The notes: generated by a model from the sequence alone, not told the origin. Shown: positions 42,780 through 51,773, counted from the stretch's first letter. The stretch is DNA of 64,000 bases from a bacterium (GCA_027484025.1 JAIXTI010000286.1:20081-84080), one strand, 5' to 3'. Made by a program: numbers and translations.

Positions 42780-44174
42780 TTACCGACGCGTCACCGCCTC
42801 GGCGTCCACCATGCGCTCCCATGCGGCAAGCGCCTGCGTGAGGCGTCGAACGTCGTTGGTGCGAAGTCGGGCCAGATCGTTTCGCTCGCCGGGATCGCGC
42901 GTGATGTCGTACAGATACGTGTGCGCCGCATCGACGACGAGCTTGAGATCCCCCTCACGCACCGCCCGCATGGGCCGCCCCGCCTGCGACCGCCAGAACA
43001 GGGTGCGCGCCTGGGGAGACACACCGCGCGTCATCACCGGCAACAAGTCGCGACCATCCAGCGGCGCGTCGGTGGGCTGCACGACACCGGCCGCTGACAG
43101 CACGGTCGCCGTGAGATCCATCGTCATCCCCACCTGTGCCGAGACCTGTCCGGCGGCAATGCGCGCCGGCCAGCGCACCAATGCGGGCACGCGGATGCCC
43201 CCTTCCCACGTGGTATACTTGCGGCCAAAGAGCGGCGTGTTGTCTGAGAGCCACTCACCGCCGTTGTCGTTGGTGAAGATCACGAGCGTGTTGCGCGCGA
43301 TCCCCTCGCGCTCGAGCGCCGCCAGGATCTCCCCCACCCCACGATCCATGCGCTCCACCATCGTCACGTAGTCGGCGCGCGAACTGGTGAGTGAATCGGC
43401 GGGCTTGAGAAAGCGCGCATTCCCCACCGCCACACTCGGCGTGTCGGGACGCTGAAAGGGCCAGTGCGGCGCATTGAACGCGACATCTATGAAGAACGGT
43501 TCGCGCGCGTGCTGCGCGATGAACGACACCGCCTTCTGCGCAATGAGATCGGTCGAGTAGCCCGTGGCCGAGACGCGCGCGTCGTTCTCCCACAAGTCCG
43601 GCACGCCGCGACTGTCGGTGTGCTGCCAATAGTCGTGATAGCCGCTCTTCAGTCCAAAGAAGTAGTCGAAGCCGTGCGCGAGCGGACTGTGCGCTGGCGT
43701 GTATCCCAAGTGCCACTTTCCCACCAAGGCCGTCGCATACCCGCGTGACTTGAGCAACCGCGGCAGCGAACCTGGCGAAGCGAGCAGCCCGCGTTCTGTC
43801 GGATCGGGATTGGTAGCGCCCTCAGCGCTGAGGGGCGCCTCCACACCGTAGCGCTGCTGATAGCGACCGGTTATGAGCGCGGCGCGCGTGGGAGTGCAGG
43901 TGGTGCCGTTCGCGTAGAAATTGGTGAAGCGCACACCGGCGCGTGCCAGCCGGTCCAGATTGGGCGTGCGCACATCTCGGGCGCCGTAGCTGCCGATATC
44001 GGCGTAGCCCATGTCGTCGGTAATGATGAGCACGACGTTGGGTCGATCGGCGGCCGTTGCGGTGCGCGGTTGTGCGCCGAGCGGTGCGGCGCAGAGTGCG
44101 AGGGCGGCCAGCACCGCCCGTGCTTTACTCAGCAAAGACGTACGCCACGATGGCGTTGGCGTGACCATGCCCAA
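42780..44174 (-). CDS. Exported type I (formylglycine-dependent) sulfatase
   Basis: A 464-residue arylsulfatase-family enzyme with a signal peptide ending APLGAQ. The metal site opens with VVLIITDDMGYADIG (Asp53, Asp54), and the catalytic motif is CTPTRAALITGR, a Cys-type CxPxR sulfatase in which Cys93 is converted to formylglycine. KWHLG and FTNDNGG supply further active-site residues, and the protein ends with a typical small C-terminal domain. No formylglycine-generating enzyme gene is in the window, so it must act from elsewhere. The ATG at 44174 overlaps the DUF4287 gene by 50 bp; a TTG at 44135 would reduce this. Sulfated substrate unknown. Confidence 0.92.
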   Translation of the reverse strand: MGMVTPTPSWRTSLLSKARAVLAALALCAAPLGAQPRTATAADRPNVVLIITDDMGYADIGSYGARDVRTPNLDRLARAGVRFTNFYANGTTCTPTRAALITGRYQQRYGVEAPLSAEGATNPDPTERGLLASPGSLPRLLKSRGYATALVGKWHLGYTPAHSPLAHGFDYFFGLKSGYHDYWQHTDSRGVPDLWENDARVSATGYSTDLIAQKAVSFIAQHAREPFFIDVAFNAPHWPFQRPDTPSVAVGNARFLKPADSLTSSRADYVTMVERMDRGVGEILAALEREGIARNTLVIFTNDNGGEWLSDNTPLFGRKYTTWEGGIRVPALVRWPARIAAGQVSAQVGMTMDLTATVLSAAGVVQPTDAPLDGRDLLPVMTRGVSPQARTLFWRSQAGRPMRAVREGDLKLVVDAAHTYLYDITRDPGERNDLARLRTNDVRRLTQALAAWERMVDAEAVTRR

Positions 44175-44331
44175 GCCCGTGCTCGGTCTTGAGCCAGCTC
44201 ACGACTTCCATGTGTTTTGCACCTTTGCGCGCACGGACCAGCGTGAGCCAGTGTTCGATGGGCTTGCCGTACTTCTTCTCGATCGACGGGAAGTAGGAGG
44301 CGGGACCTTTGGGTTTTTCGTCAGCGGGCAT
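44125..44331 (-). CDS. DUF4287 small protein
   Basis: A 68-residue cytoplasmic protein that is essentially one DUF4287 domain: GPASYFPSIEKKYGKPIEHW, LVRARKGAKHMEVVSWLK, and GLGHGHANAIVAYVFAE. The family is common, of unknown function, and sometimes fused to DUF5655. Codon-frame quality and the intact family pattern show it is real despite its size. Its last 50 bp overlap the annotated start of the sulfatase gene in another frame. It is likely read from the same transcript as its neighbours on the minus strand. Confidence 0.85.
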   Translation of the reverse strand: MPADEKPKGPASYFPSIEKKYGKPIEHWLTLVRARKGAKHMEVVSWLKTEHGLGHGHANAIVAYVFAE

Positions 44332-44424
44332 GTTCGACTCAGCCTGAGTGGGGGAGTGTACGATTCAACGCGCTCCATCGCCAACAATTATGCGACGAAA
44401 GGCCGCGGCCGTCGCGCTCGCGCA

Positions 44425-45594
44425 CTAGCGCGGGACCCGCCGGAACACCCGCGCGCCCGCCGTCGCAAAGCGCGTGTCGTAGTCTCCCACCAGCGAGTCA
44501 CCGGCAAGACGCGCCGAGAAGACCGACACCGTGTCAGCGCTCGATCCCGCGGCCAGCGTCACGAGCCGGAGGCGGTCGCCGTTCAACGTACCGAGGAGAA
44601 AGCGACGGAGCGCCGTGGCTTCGCGCCCGCTGATGGAGCTCACGCTCTGCCCCTCGACATCCACCCACAAGTCCATCTCGGCCGCCGCGCCGGTACTCAG
44701 TGTTCCTCGCCACCGGGCATCGATGGGAAAGCGTGCACGCTGCGTCACCGTAACGTCGCGACGCAGCATGTTGACCACGCTGCCGAACAGGCCGATGCCG
44801 CCACGCACGCTGCTGATGAGCCCCGTGCCGCCAAAGGGATCGTTCCCCGAGCGGTTGTAGTCGTAGAAGTTGGCATCGACGGCGACCACGCTCGCGGTTT
44901 GCACGAAGCCGGGAAACCACACAGACGGGAGTCCATCCGCGAAGAAGTTGCGCAGCCCTCCCGACAGGTTGAACTGCGTAGAGTCTGCAAACAGCGCCCA
45001 CGGACCGTATGGTGTTTCCACCCGAATGGCGTACGTGCGCGCGTCACGCACCGGTGTCCAGCGCAGTGCCAGCGTATCACGACTGCGCTCGAGCGTGACC
45101 GGTGTGGCGACCGCGCCAGCACCAACCGTCCATCCTGGCGGCGCTCCAGGCACGAGCGTCTCGCCGGTGGCCTCGCGCCCGTCCGCGGTACGCACGCGCA
45201 GCCGATAGCGACGCCCCGGTTGGACCGCGAGCGCCGCCCGCGGCACCACATACCGACCCGTGGCACGCGTCCGGACAATCGTCTCCACCGCGCGCACGCC
45301 AACGCTGTCACCGTCGACCAGCAGCCGCACGTCAGCGCCCGTGAGCGGAGAGCCGCCCGCGGTGCGAATGGGATCGAGTGGGTCGAACCTGAGCCCGTCG
45401 TTGATGTCCACTCGCCCCGTGAGGGAGTTCTCCACCAGCACCACCTGCTCGGCGACATCCGGATTGAGCACGGCGTGTACGACGATGGACGCAGTGGGCG
45501 ACGTCACCTCAACCGGAGCGGCCTCACATGCGCCAAGCAGCACGACGAAGCACACGCCATACACGCGGCGTACACGCGCCCGCAGCTGTTGCAT
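44425..45594 (-). CDS. DUF4249-type lipoprotein, partner of the TonB receptor
   Basis: A 389-residue lipoprotein: signal peptide with lipobox LLGAC, so it is anchored at an outer-membrane face. The domain pattern is DUF4249, with ASIVVHAVLNPDVAEQVVLVE at the start, a region typical of the family (TGADVRLLVDGDSV, YRLRVRTADGREATGETLVPG), and a C-terminal segment. DUF4249 lipoproteins are regularly encoded next to a TonB receptor and are thought to act like SusD partners in uptake. The start used is the ATG at 45592-45594, which overlaps the receptor stop (TGATG); an ATG two codons earlier is possible. Confidence 0.85.
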   Translation of the reverse strand: MQQLRARVRRVYGVCFVVLLGACEAAPVEVTSPTASIVVHAVLNPDVAEQVVLVENSLTGRVDINDGLRFDPLDPIRTAGGSPLTGADVRLLVDGDSVGVRAVETIVRTRATGRYVVPRAALAVQPGRRYRLRVRTADGREATGETLVPGAPPGWTVGAGAVATPVTLERSRDTLALRWTPVRDARTYAIRVETPYGPWALFADSTQFNLSGGLRNFFADGLPSVWFPGFVQTASVVAVDANFYDYNRSGNDPFGGTGLISSVRGGIGLFGSVVNMLRRDVTVTQRARFPIDARWRGTLSTGAAAEMDLWVDVEGQSVSSISGREATALRRFLLGTLNGDRLRLVTLAAGSSADTVSVFSARLAGDSLVGDYDTRFATAGARVFRRVPR

Positions 45595-47882
45595 CACCAT
45601 GAGACGGATACTCCGGCCGTGGGGATGAAGGGGAACTGGGAAATAGCCGTGCGCGTGGGAGGATTATCGCTGTAGTCGAAGAAGTAGGTGAATACGTTGC
45701 GTGCGTTGTACGCGTTCACGATGGAGAAGTACGGCGCCCACGTACGTTTGCCCGGCTTGGTCCGCGTGACGCTCACGTCCATGCGCTGAAAGAGCGGAAA
45801 GCGTGCGCCGTTGCGAACACCACCAATGGGTTCACGCGACACATCTTGATTCCCGGTGCTGAAGCTGTTGGTGATGGGATCGTACCGACGACGGACGAGC
45901 TGTCCCACCACGTCGGTGAATGGCGTCCCCGTACCCACGCCGAGTCGAATACCGTAGCTCCACACACCCCCCGGCCGGTACGACGTCACCACGTTGAGAT
46001 TGTGGCGACGATCCTGCACCGGAGCGAACCGTCCGTCCACTCCGTCGCGCCAGCTTACCGCATACGAGTAGGCAATCCACCCTGACACACGCTCGCGCTC
46101 CAGCTGACGCACCAGCACGTCGGCGCCGTACGAGGTGCCGGTGGTCACGATGAATTCGTCGCCCAGTACATCGGGATCATTGAAGAGATTCGACGACGGG
46201 AGCGAACCGTAGCGCTTGATCCATCCTTCGAGTCGCACGAAGCGACTTCCACCAAACCACTGCTCGCCGCCGGCACTCCCCTGCCAGGCGCTCGCCACGG
46301 GTGTGTTGCGATCGGCTGTGAGCCAGAAATCGAAGATGCGAATAGGCGCTTGCTCGTTGCGCAGCGCCGGCGTCCACTGTGTCGTGCGACCGGCGGCCAC
46401 GGTGAAGGCGCGGTTCGGTGTGGCGAACCACTTGAACGACAGACGCGGCGACAAGCCGGTCCACCCGGTACCGGTTACCGTTTCGCCGCGCAGACCCACG
46501 CGTGTCACCGTGCGCGCGCTCCGCACGGTGTGATCGACATACAACGAGGCGGCCGAGGGACGCTGACCAACCGCAAGAATGGGATCGTCCGAGGCCGCCG
46601 CATTGATGTCGTAGCGCGTTCGCAATCCCGACCATTCGTACCCCACGAGCGTTTCGTGCGCACCGCGCCAGCGCGACAGCTCGCCCCACGCGCGCGAATC
46701 GCCAAGCGTGTTCACAAAGCGTAGTGATCCGTCGCCGAGGTCGAGCGTGGTATTGAATCCCGTCCACGACAGCCGCTGCATGACGCGCGTCGAATCGCCG
46801 CCCCATCGTGCGCCCAACGGCTGCGTGTATGCCACGCCGAGCAGCGTATTGCCCCAGTCGAACAGAATGCGCCCACCACCAGCCTGCGACGAGTCGCCAA
46901 ACGCCTCCAACGACGCATCGAGCACATCGCTGCCCCGATACGCTGTCGCCGAGAGTACACCGCCGTTGCGCAACTGATGACGGACATGTGCCTGCATGTC
47001 GGTGAAGTAGTACGGCAGCTGTCGGTCGCTGAGCAACGAAACGAAACGATCGGCGTAGGTGCGACGCGCGGCCACATTCCAGCTGGTTGTTCCGCGCACG
47101 GTGCCCCCCAGCGACAACGTGCTCGCGAGCACCGACACCGAGGCCGCGCCGTGCACACCACTGCGCGCTTCGGCCTTGGGCACCACACTCAATACACTCG
47201 ACAGCCGTGAGCCGTACCGCGCGGGAATTCCACCGGGAAGCAACTCGAACTCGGCTACGGTTTCATCGATGAACGTGCCGAACAGTCCGCCGAGGTGAAA
47301 CGGATTGTAGATGGGGTAGCCGTCGAGCAGCACGAGGTTCTGATCGCTTTCGCCGCCGCGCACATTGTAGCCGGCGGTGAAATCGTTGGTGGCGACCACG
47401 CCGGGAAGCAGCTGCACCACACGCAGCACATCAGGCTCGCCGATAACAGGGACACGCTTGAGCGTTTCGCCGCGCACGCTCACCACGCTGGGGCTTCCCG
47501 AAAGGCGAAACTGGTCGCGCTCCGTAGCGGCGGCCGCCACCTTCACCGTTTGCAGCGCGGCCGTCGCGGGCTGCAACCGTACCGTCAGTCGCGTCGTGTC
47601 GCCGCCGCGAATGGTGACCGTCAGCGTATCGGTCCGATAGCCCAGGCGGCCGACGACGATGCGGGCCGATCCTGCAGGAAGTCCACCCAGCACGAACCGG
47701 CCGTCGTCGTTGGCGACTGTCCCCACGCGGGTGCCGCGGAGCACGACCGTCGCCGAGCCAACCGGTGACGCCGTTGCGGCCTCGACGACGCGACCCTCGA
47801 GCACACCGACTTGGTTCGCCTGGCTCGCCGGAGGTTGACCCGCGACGAATCCTGCGGCTAACAGCAAAAACACAAAGGGCAC
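45594..47882 (-). CDS. TonB-dependent receptor with carboxypeptidase-regulatory domain
   Basis: A 762-residue outer-membrane receptor. A signal peptide (residues 1-22) leads to a carboxypeptidase-regulatory-like domain (about 28-105, GVLEGRVVEAATASPVGSAT), a plug (about 118-235, GEPDVLRVVQLLPGV, YNVRGGESDQNLVLLDGYPI), and a barrel ending in FIPTAGVSVSW. The segment LLDGYPIYNPFHLGGLFGTF is characteristic of SusC-like receptors that work with DUF4249 lipoproteins. It is coupled to the downstream DUF4249 gene. Substrate unknown; the downstream sulfatase and DUF5916 protein suggest uptake of a sulfated or complex carbohydrate or its products (inference). Confidence 0.9.
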   Translation of the reverse strand: MPFVFLLLAAGFVAGQPPASQANQVGVLEGRVVEAATASPVGSATVVLRGTRVGTVANDDGRFVLGGLPAGSARIVVGRLGYRTDTLTVTIRGGDTTRLTVRLQPATAALQTVKVAAAATERDQFRLSGSPSVVSVRGETLKRVPVIGEPDVLRVVQLLPGVVATNDFTAGYNVRGGESDQNLVLLDGYPIYNPFHLGGLFGTFIDETVAEFELLPGGIPARYGSRLSSVLSVVPKAEARSGVHGAASVSVLASTLSLGGTVRGTTSWNVAARRTYADRFVSLLSDRQLPYYFTDMQAHVRHQLRNGGVLSATAYRGSDVLDASLEAFGDSSQAGGGRILFDWGNTLLGVAYTQPLGARWGGDSTRVMQRLSWTGFNTTLDLGDGSLRFVNTLGDSRAWGELSRWRGAHETLVGYEWSGLRTRYDINAAASDDPILAVGQRPSAASLYVDHTVRSARTVTRVGLRGETVTGTGWTGLSPRLSFKWFATPNRAFTVAAGRTTQWTPALRNEQAPIRIFDFWLTADRNTPVASAWQGSAGGEQWFGGSRFVRLEGWIKRYGSLPSSNLFNDPDVLGDEFIVTTGTSYGADVLVRQLERERVSGWIAYSYAVSWRDGVDGRFAPVQDRRHNLNVVTSYRPGGVWSYGIRLGVGTGTPFTDVVGQLVRRRYDPITNSFSTGNQDVSREPIGGVRNGARFPLFQRMDVSVTRTKPGKRTWAPYFSIVNAYNARNVFTYFFDYSDNPPTRTAISQFPFIPTAGVSVSW

Positions 47883-47936
47883 GGAAACGAGGCGAGAGGG
47901 GCCCCGCGGCGTGGGGCTACGTTAGCTTCGGCGTTC

Positions 47937-47977
47937 ATTTCTCTGGAAACCGAAGACAGAGGCTCGTCCGGAGAAAT
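47937..47977. promoter_or_regulatory. Imperfect inverted repeat between TonB receptor and copper monooxygenase genes
   Basis: ATTTCTCTGGA (47937-47947) and TCCGGAGAAAT (47967-47977) are reverse complements except for one base, with 19 bp between. They lie in the 168-bp gap of two divergent genes, an ordinary place for a regulator binding site. No regulator for it is known. Confidence 0.35.
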
Positions 47978-48050
47978 TTAGTGGCATATTTCACTGTAAC
48001 GTACTGTTCTACATGCAGTTCCCTCCTTCGCTGCACATGCACAGGTTCGC

Positions 48051-49397
48051 ATGAAAACGGCCCGACTGCTCGCCCTCGCGCTCCTCGCCGCCTGCAGCGG
48101 TGGTGATAGCAGTGCGCCCACCGGCAGTGCGTCCATCCCCGATGGCACGTTTGCCCGTATACAACGCGACATCCTGACGCCTTCCTGCGCGAACTGCCAT
48201 CGCGCCGGCGACAGCAACGCGCGACAGTCGCAGCTGATCCTCACCGCCGATTCGTCGTACCAGCAACTCGTGGGGGTACCGTCGCTGCAAACGCTGGCCA
48301 AGGCCGACGGCATGCTGCGCGTCAAGGCGAACCGTGCCGACAGTTCGCTCCTGTACCACAAGCTGGCGTGGGTGCCCGGGCATCATAGCCGCGACTATGG
48401 CAACCTCATGCCCATGGGCACCACAAGGAGCCTCACCTCTGGCCAACTGGAGTACGTGCGTCGATGGATCGAGGCGGGGGCGCCGCGGACAGGCCATGTG
48501 GTCGATACCACGGTGCTGCTCGATGCCCGCACGCAAACGGCCAGCTTCACGCCCCTGCCAGCGCCGGCGGCAGGTACCGGTATTCAGTTGGGCGTCGATA
48601 GCTTTGCCGTAACGCCCAACCTCGAGCGCGAGCTGTTCGTCTATCGGCGCCTGAGCAATGCGAGCGAGATGTTCGTCACCCGCATTCAGTCGCGTATGCG
48701 TCCCGGCAGTCATCATCTGCTGCTCTACACCTTCGACGAATCTCGCACGACGTTTCCGTGCAACACGCGACCGATTCCAGACCTCGTGCGCGACCTGCGC
48801 AACCCCGATGGTTCGCAGAATCTGCTGAACATGCTGCCCATGGCCTGCCACGTGTTCTTTGCAGGCGCCATGACGCCGGAGTTCGACTACAGCTTCCCAC
48901 CGGGCGTGGCGCTGCGACTGCCCGCCAACGCGGCACTCGACTTCAACGTGCATTACGTGAACCGCGCGCCGATCAATATTCCCGGTCAGGCGATGGCCAA
49001 TCTGTACACGGCGCCGCGGTCACAGGTGCAGACGGTTGCCCGTTCGCTCAATCTGGCGAACACCAACTTCACGCTCCCCGCCAGACAGCGCAGCACGATT
49101 CGTACGCAGTTCACCATGTCCACGCGGACCACCGTCCTGGGACTCACGTCGCACATGCACGCGCTCGGCGAGCGCTATGAAATCCGCGTGCGTCGCGCGA
49201 ACGGCACGGAAACGAGCGTGTACATGAACACCGACTGGGAGCATCCGGCCTTCATCAACTTCAGCACCCCCATCGTACTCGAAGTTGGTGACGCGCTCGT
49301 GTCCGTCGTGACCTACAACAACGTCACCGACCGCGCCGTGGGCTTTGGATTGCTCTCCACCGACGAGATGAACATCATTTTCGGCTACGCGTACTGA
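48051..49397 (+). CDS. Lipoprotein with cytochrome c-like and PHM-type copper monooxygenase domains
   Basis: A 448-residue lipoprotein (lipobox LLAAC, Cys15). Residues about 33-145 form a planctomycete-type cytochrome c domain with CANCH (46-50) and Met120 or Met122 (NLMPMG) as possible haem ligands. Residues about 180-448 resemble the copper type II ascorbate-dependent monooxygenase fold (PHM/DBM family). The two copper sites are apparently complete: His221, His222 and His301 for one, His368, His370 (SHMHALG) and Met440 (TDEMNIIF) for the other. This suggests a hydroxylase using O2, with the fused haem as an electron donor (inference). It lies outside the cytoplasmic membrane and is divergent from the TonB receptor. 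Confidence 0.82.
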   Translation: MKTARLLALALLAACSGGDSSAPTGSASIPDGTFARIQRDILTPSCANCHRAGDSNARQSQLILTADSSYQQLVGVPSLQTLAKADGMLRVKANRADSSLLYHKLAWVPGHHSRDYGNLMPMGTTRSLTSGQLEYVRRWIEAGAPRTGHVVDTTVLLDARTQTASFTPLPAPAAGTGIQLGVDSFAVTPNLERELFVYRRLSNASEMFVTRIQSRMRPGSHHLLLYTFDESRTTFPCNTRPIPDLVRDLRNPDGSQNLLNMLPMACHVFFAGAMTPEFDYSFPPGVALRLPANAALDFNVHYVNRAPINIPGQAMANLYTAPRSQVQTVARSLNLANTNFTLPARQRSTIRTQFTMSTRTTVLGLTSHMHALGERYEIRVRRANGTETSVYMNTDWEHPAFINFSTPIVLEVGDALVSVVTYNNVTDRAVGFGLLSTDEMNIIFGYAY

Positions 49398-49415
49398 ACA
49401 GCCGACGCGCGGCGG

Positions 49416-50453
49416 TCACACCGGCGCAGCCAACAGCTCACGCACGCGCGGAATCACTACCGTACCGTAGAGCTCGATACAGCGCATGAGCCGTTCGTGG
49501 GCGAGACGGCCAGCGCTGTACTTGAGATCGAAGCGCTGAATGCCCAGCGCGCGCACCGTGTTGGCAATTTTGCGCGCCACCGTTTCCGGTGCACCAACGT
49601 AGAGCGAGCCATGCACGATTTCCTGCTCGAACTGCGCCCGTGAAATCGGCCCCCAGCCACGTTCTCCGCCAATGCGGTCGTGCATCGCTTTGTAAGCGGG
49701 CCACATGGCCTCACGCGCCTCGTCGTCCGTCTCGGCGATATGCCCCGGAGAATGCACGCCCACCGGCAGGATCGCTTTGCCCATCTCGCCGAGGGCCTTG
49801 TGGTAGAGCTCCACGTAGGGGCGGAAGCGCGCGGGATTGCCGCCGATGATCGCGAGCATGAGCGGGAATCCGTAGTGCGCTGCGCGGACCACGGACTCCG
49901 GACTGCCGCCCACACCGATCCACGTGGTGATCGATGCGGAGTCGGTCTTCGGATACACGTGCTGATTGGAGAGCGGCGCGCGCGTTCGTCCGCTCCAGGT
50001 CACCGCCTGCTCCTTCAACAGCTCGGCGAATAGCTCCAGCTTCTCTTCGAAGAGTACGGAGTACTGATCGAGTGCATAGCCGAACAGCGGGAATGATTCG
50101 GTAAACGACCCTCGCCCCAGAATGACTTCGGCCCGCCCGTTCGACGCCGCATCGAGTGTCGCGAACCGTTGGTAGACCCGCACCGGATCGTCGGAGCTGA
50201 GGACCGTGACGGCTGAGCCAAGCCGGATGCGCGAGGTACGCCCCGCGATTGCCGCGAGCACGACCTCCGGCGAGGACACGGCGAAGTCATCACGGTGGTG
50301 CTCGCCGACGCCGATGAAATCGACACCGACACGATCGGCCAGTTCGGCTTCCGCGATGAGATTGCGGATGACCTGTGCGTGCGGGATGAGGGTGCCGTCG
50401 GGACCTTCAGTGACGTCGCCGAAGGTGTCGAGGCCGAGTTCGATATGCGTCAT
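49416..50453 (-). CDS. LLM-class (luciferase-like) flavin-dependent oxidoreductase
   Basis: A 345-residue bacterial luciferase-like TIM-barrel protein. It has the usual pattern ELGLDTFGDVTEGPDG, AELADRVGVDFIGVGEHHRDDFA, SSPEVVLAAIAGRTSRIRLG, AVTVLSSDDPVRVYQRFATLD, and GRAEVILGRGSFTESFPLFGY, with FMN- or F420-type binding residues not resolvable by eye. It is cytoplasmic and likely uses reduced FMN to oxidise a small organic compound. The ATG overlaps the stop of the VOC gene (ATGA), so both are co-translated; related pairs occur in other bacteria. Confidence 0.88.
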   Translation of the reverse strand: MTHIELGLDTFGDVTEGPDGTLIPHAQVIRNLIAEAELADRVGVDFIGVGEHHRDDFAVSSPEVVLAAIAGRTSRIRLGSAVTVLSSDDPVRVYQRFATLDAASNGRAEVILGRGSFTESFPLFGYALDQYSVLFEEKLELFAELLKEQAVTWSGRTRAPLSNQHVYPKTDSASITTWIGVGGSPESVVRAAHYGFPLMLAIIGGNPARFRPYVELYHKALGEMGKAILPVGVHSPGHIAETDDEAREAMWPAYKAMHDRIGGERGWGPISRAQFEQEIVHGSLYVGAPETVARKIANTVRALGIQRFDLKYSAGRLAHERLMRCIELYGTVVIPRVRELLAAPV

Positions 50454-50866
50454 GCTGTGGAATCTGCATGGCCGGCCGGGCCCAGCAAATCCCAGCGGTT
50501 GCCGGACACATCGACAAATACCGCGACCTGACCGTATGGCTCCACGCGCGGCTCGGACACAAAGTGTACGCCGGCGGTGCGCATTCGGGTGTGCGTGGCG
50601 TCAAAGTCGTCAACACGCAGAAAGAAACCGACGCGACCGGCGCATTGTCGGCCCACTTGGGCGATCTGCTCATCGCCGTCGGCACGCGCCAGTAGCAGGC
50701 CAACTTGTCCTCCCGGTGGGCGCACGACGACCCATCGCTTCGGTCGGCCGTCATTGGTCAGGGACGGCACATCTTCAACGAGATCGAAGTGCAGCACGTC
50801 GACGAAAAACGCCAGCGCGGCATCGTACTCGTGTACGAGCAGCGTGACCAAGTCGATGTGACTCAT
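50450..50866 (-). CDS. VOC/glyoxalase-family protein
   Basis: A 138-residue vicinal-oxygen-chelate protein with two beta-alpha-beta-beta-beta repeats: SHIDLVTLLVHEYDAALAFF (first His metal ligand), WVVVRPPGGQVGLLLARA, GFFLRVDDFDATHTRM, and GQVAVFVDVSGNRWDLLGP at the end. The final Glu/Asp position reads VFVDVSGNRWDL, so one metal ligand may be changed. Substrate unknown. It lies 16 bp after the lytic transglycosylase stop and overlaps the LLM start. Confidence 0.88.
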   Translation of the reverse strand: MSHIDLVTLLVHEYDAALAFFVDVLHFDLVEDVPSLTNDGRPKRWVVVRPPGGQVGLLLARADGDEQIAQVGRQCAGRVGFFLRVDDFDATHTRMRTAGVHFVSEPRVEPYGQVAVFVDVSGNRWDLLGPAGHADSTA

Positions 50867-50882
50867 GCCAGATACCTGGCGT

Positions 50883-51512
50883 TCAACGGGCGCGCCCGCC
50901 GCGCGCGGTCACTGTGCCGTTCATTACGCGCCCGCGGTCGTCCAGTTGTCCGTGCAGCTGCGCAATGCGGCGCACATAGTCCAGAGTTTCTGCATGACGC
51001 CATCGTGGCACTGTGGGCGCGACGCGTTCGATGTTCGCCCACGCCCGCGGATCGAGGGCCGACGCTCGCGCCGCTCGTTGCGCGGACAGTAACGTGCCGC
51101 GCCCGGCGTTGTAGGAGGCCAGCGTGAACGGCAGACGATCCGTCTCGACCGAATCCCGCGCCCACGCCTCCCAGAGCCGGCGGTCGTAGGCAACACCGGC
51201 CATGATGTTCGAGGTCGCATCGTCAATGCGCGTCAGCTCCGGATTCTTCGACGCCACTTCGCGAAACGTGCCGGGCATGAGCTGCATGACGCCACGCGCA
51301 CCCACGCGGCTGCGCGCGGTCGCATCGATGTTGCTCTCCGCCATCCCCTGCGCCTTGAACAGCCGCCAATCGAACGCCGGCCCGAAGTGCCGTTTGGTGG
51401 CTTTACGGAAGACGTCGTCGTAGCGGTCTGCGTCGGCGCGCGGCTGTGCCCCCAGCATGGCACAGGGAGTGATGGCCGACAGCAACAGTAACCGCACGAC
51501 GCGTGACCTCAT
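50883..51512 (-). CDS. Secreted lytic transglycosylase (SLT domain)
   Basis: A 209-residue exported protein (signal peptide ending AMLGAQ) with a transglycosylase SLT domain over residues about 45-170. The catalytic helix is LFKAQGMAESNIDATARSRV, with Glu in MAESN, followed by GARGVMQLMPGTF, NIMAGVAYDRRLWEAW and FTLASYNAGRGTL. This is the MltF/MltE-type pattern and cleaves peptidoglycan glycan strands. The start codon overlaps the DUF350 stop (TGATG). Confidence 0.92.
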   Translation of the reverse strand: MRSRVVRLLLLSAITPCAMLGAQPRADADRYDDVFRKATKRHFGPAFDWRLFKAQGMAESNIDATARSRVGARGVMQLMPGTFREVASKNPELTRIDDATSNIMAGVAYDRRLWEAWARDSVETDRLPFTLASYNAGRGTLLSAQRAARASALDPRAWANIERVAPTVPRWRHAETLDYVRRIAQLHGQLDDRGRVMNGTVTARGGRAR

Positions 51513-51715
51513 CAGTTGAGCGCGCCGGCCACAACGATGGCCACCGAAATGAAGATCGCCGCCACGAACATCCCGACCGCGACGTTGCCCTTCTGCAGCT
51601 CTTCGGCAAAGTGCACTTCGGGCGTGAGCAGATCGATGATCTTGTATGCCACGAACATGAGCACCACGCCAAGGACCGCGTACAACAGATTGAGTCCGAT
51701 AATCGACCAGTCCAC
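51512..51715 (-). CDS. DUF350 small membrane protein
   Basis: A 67-residue membrane protein with one DUF350 unit: TM helix 1 (IIGLNLLYAVLGVVLMFVAY), the conserved KIIDLLTPEVHFAEELQKGN loop, and TM helix 2 (VAVGMFVAAIFISVAIVVAG). DUF350 proteins usually have one or more such repeats; the role is not established, and they are often near toxic-ion or peptidoglycan genes. It is coupled to the lytic transglycosylase gene. Confidence 0.9.
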   Translation of the reverse strand: MDWSIIGLNLLYAVLGVVLMFVAYKIIDLLTPEVHFAEELQKGNVAVGMFVAAIFISVAIVVAGALN

Positions 51716-51773
51716 GCGCTACTCCCGAAAGGATGAGATCACCACGTTCGCCGTGCGCTCCCGGTTTCGCCAG

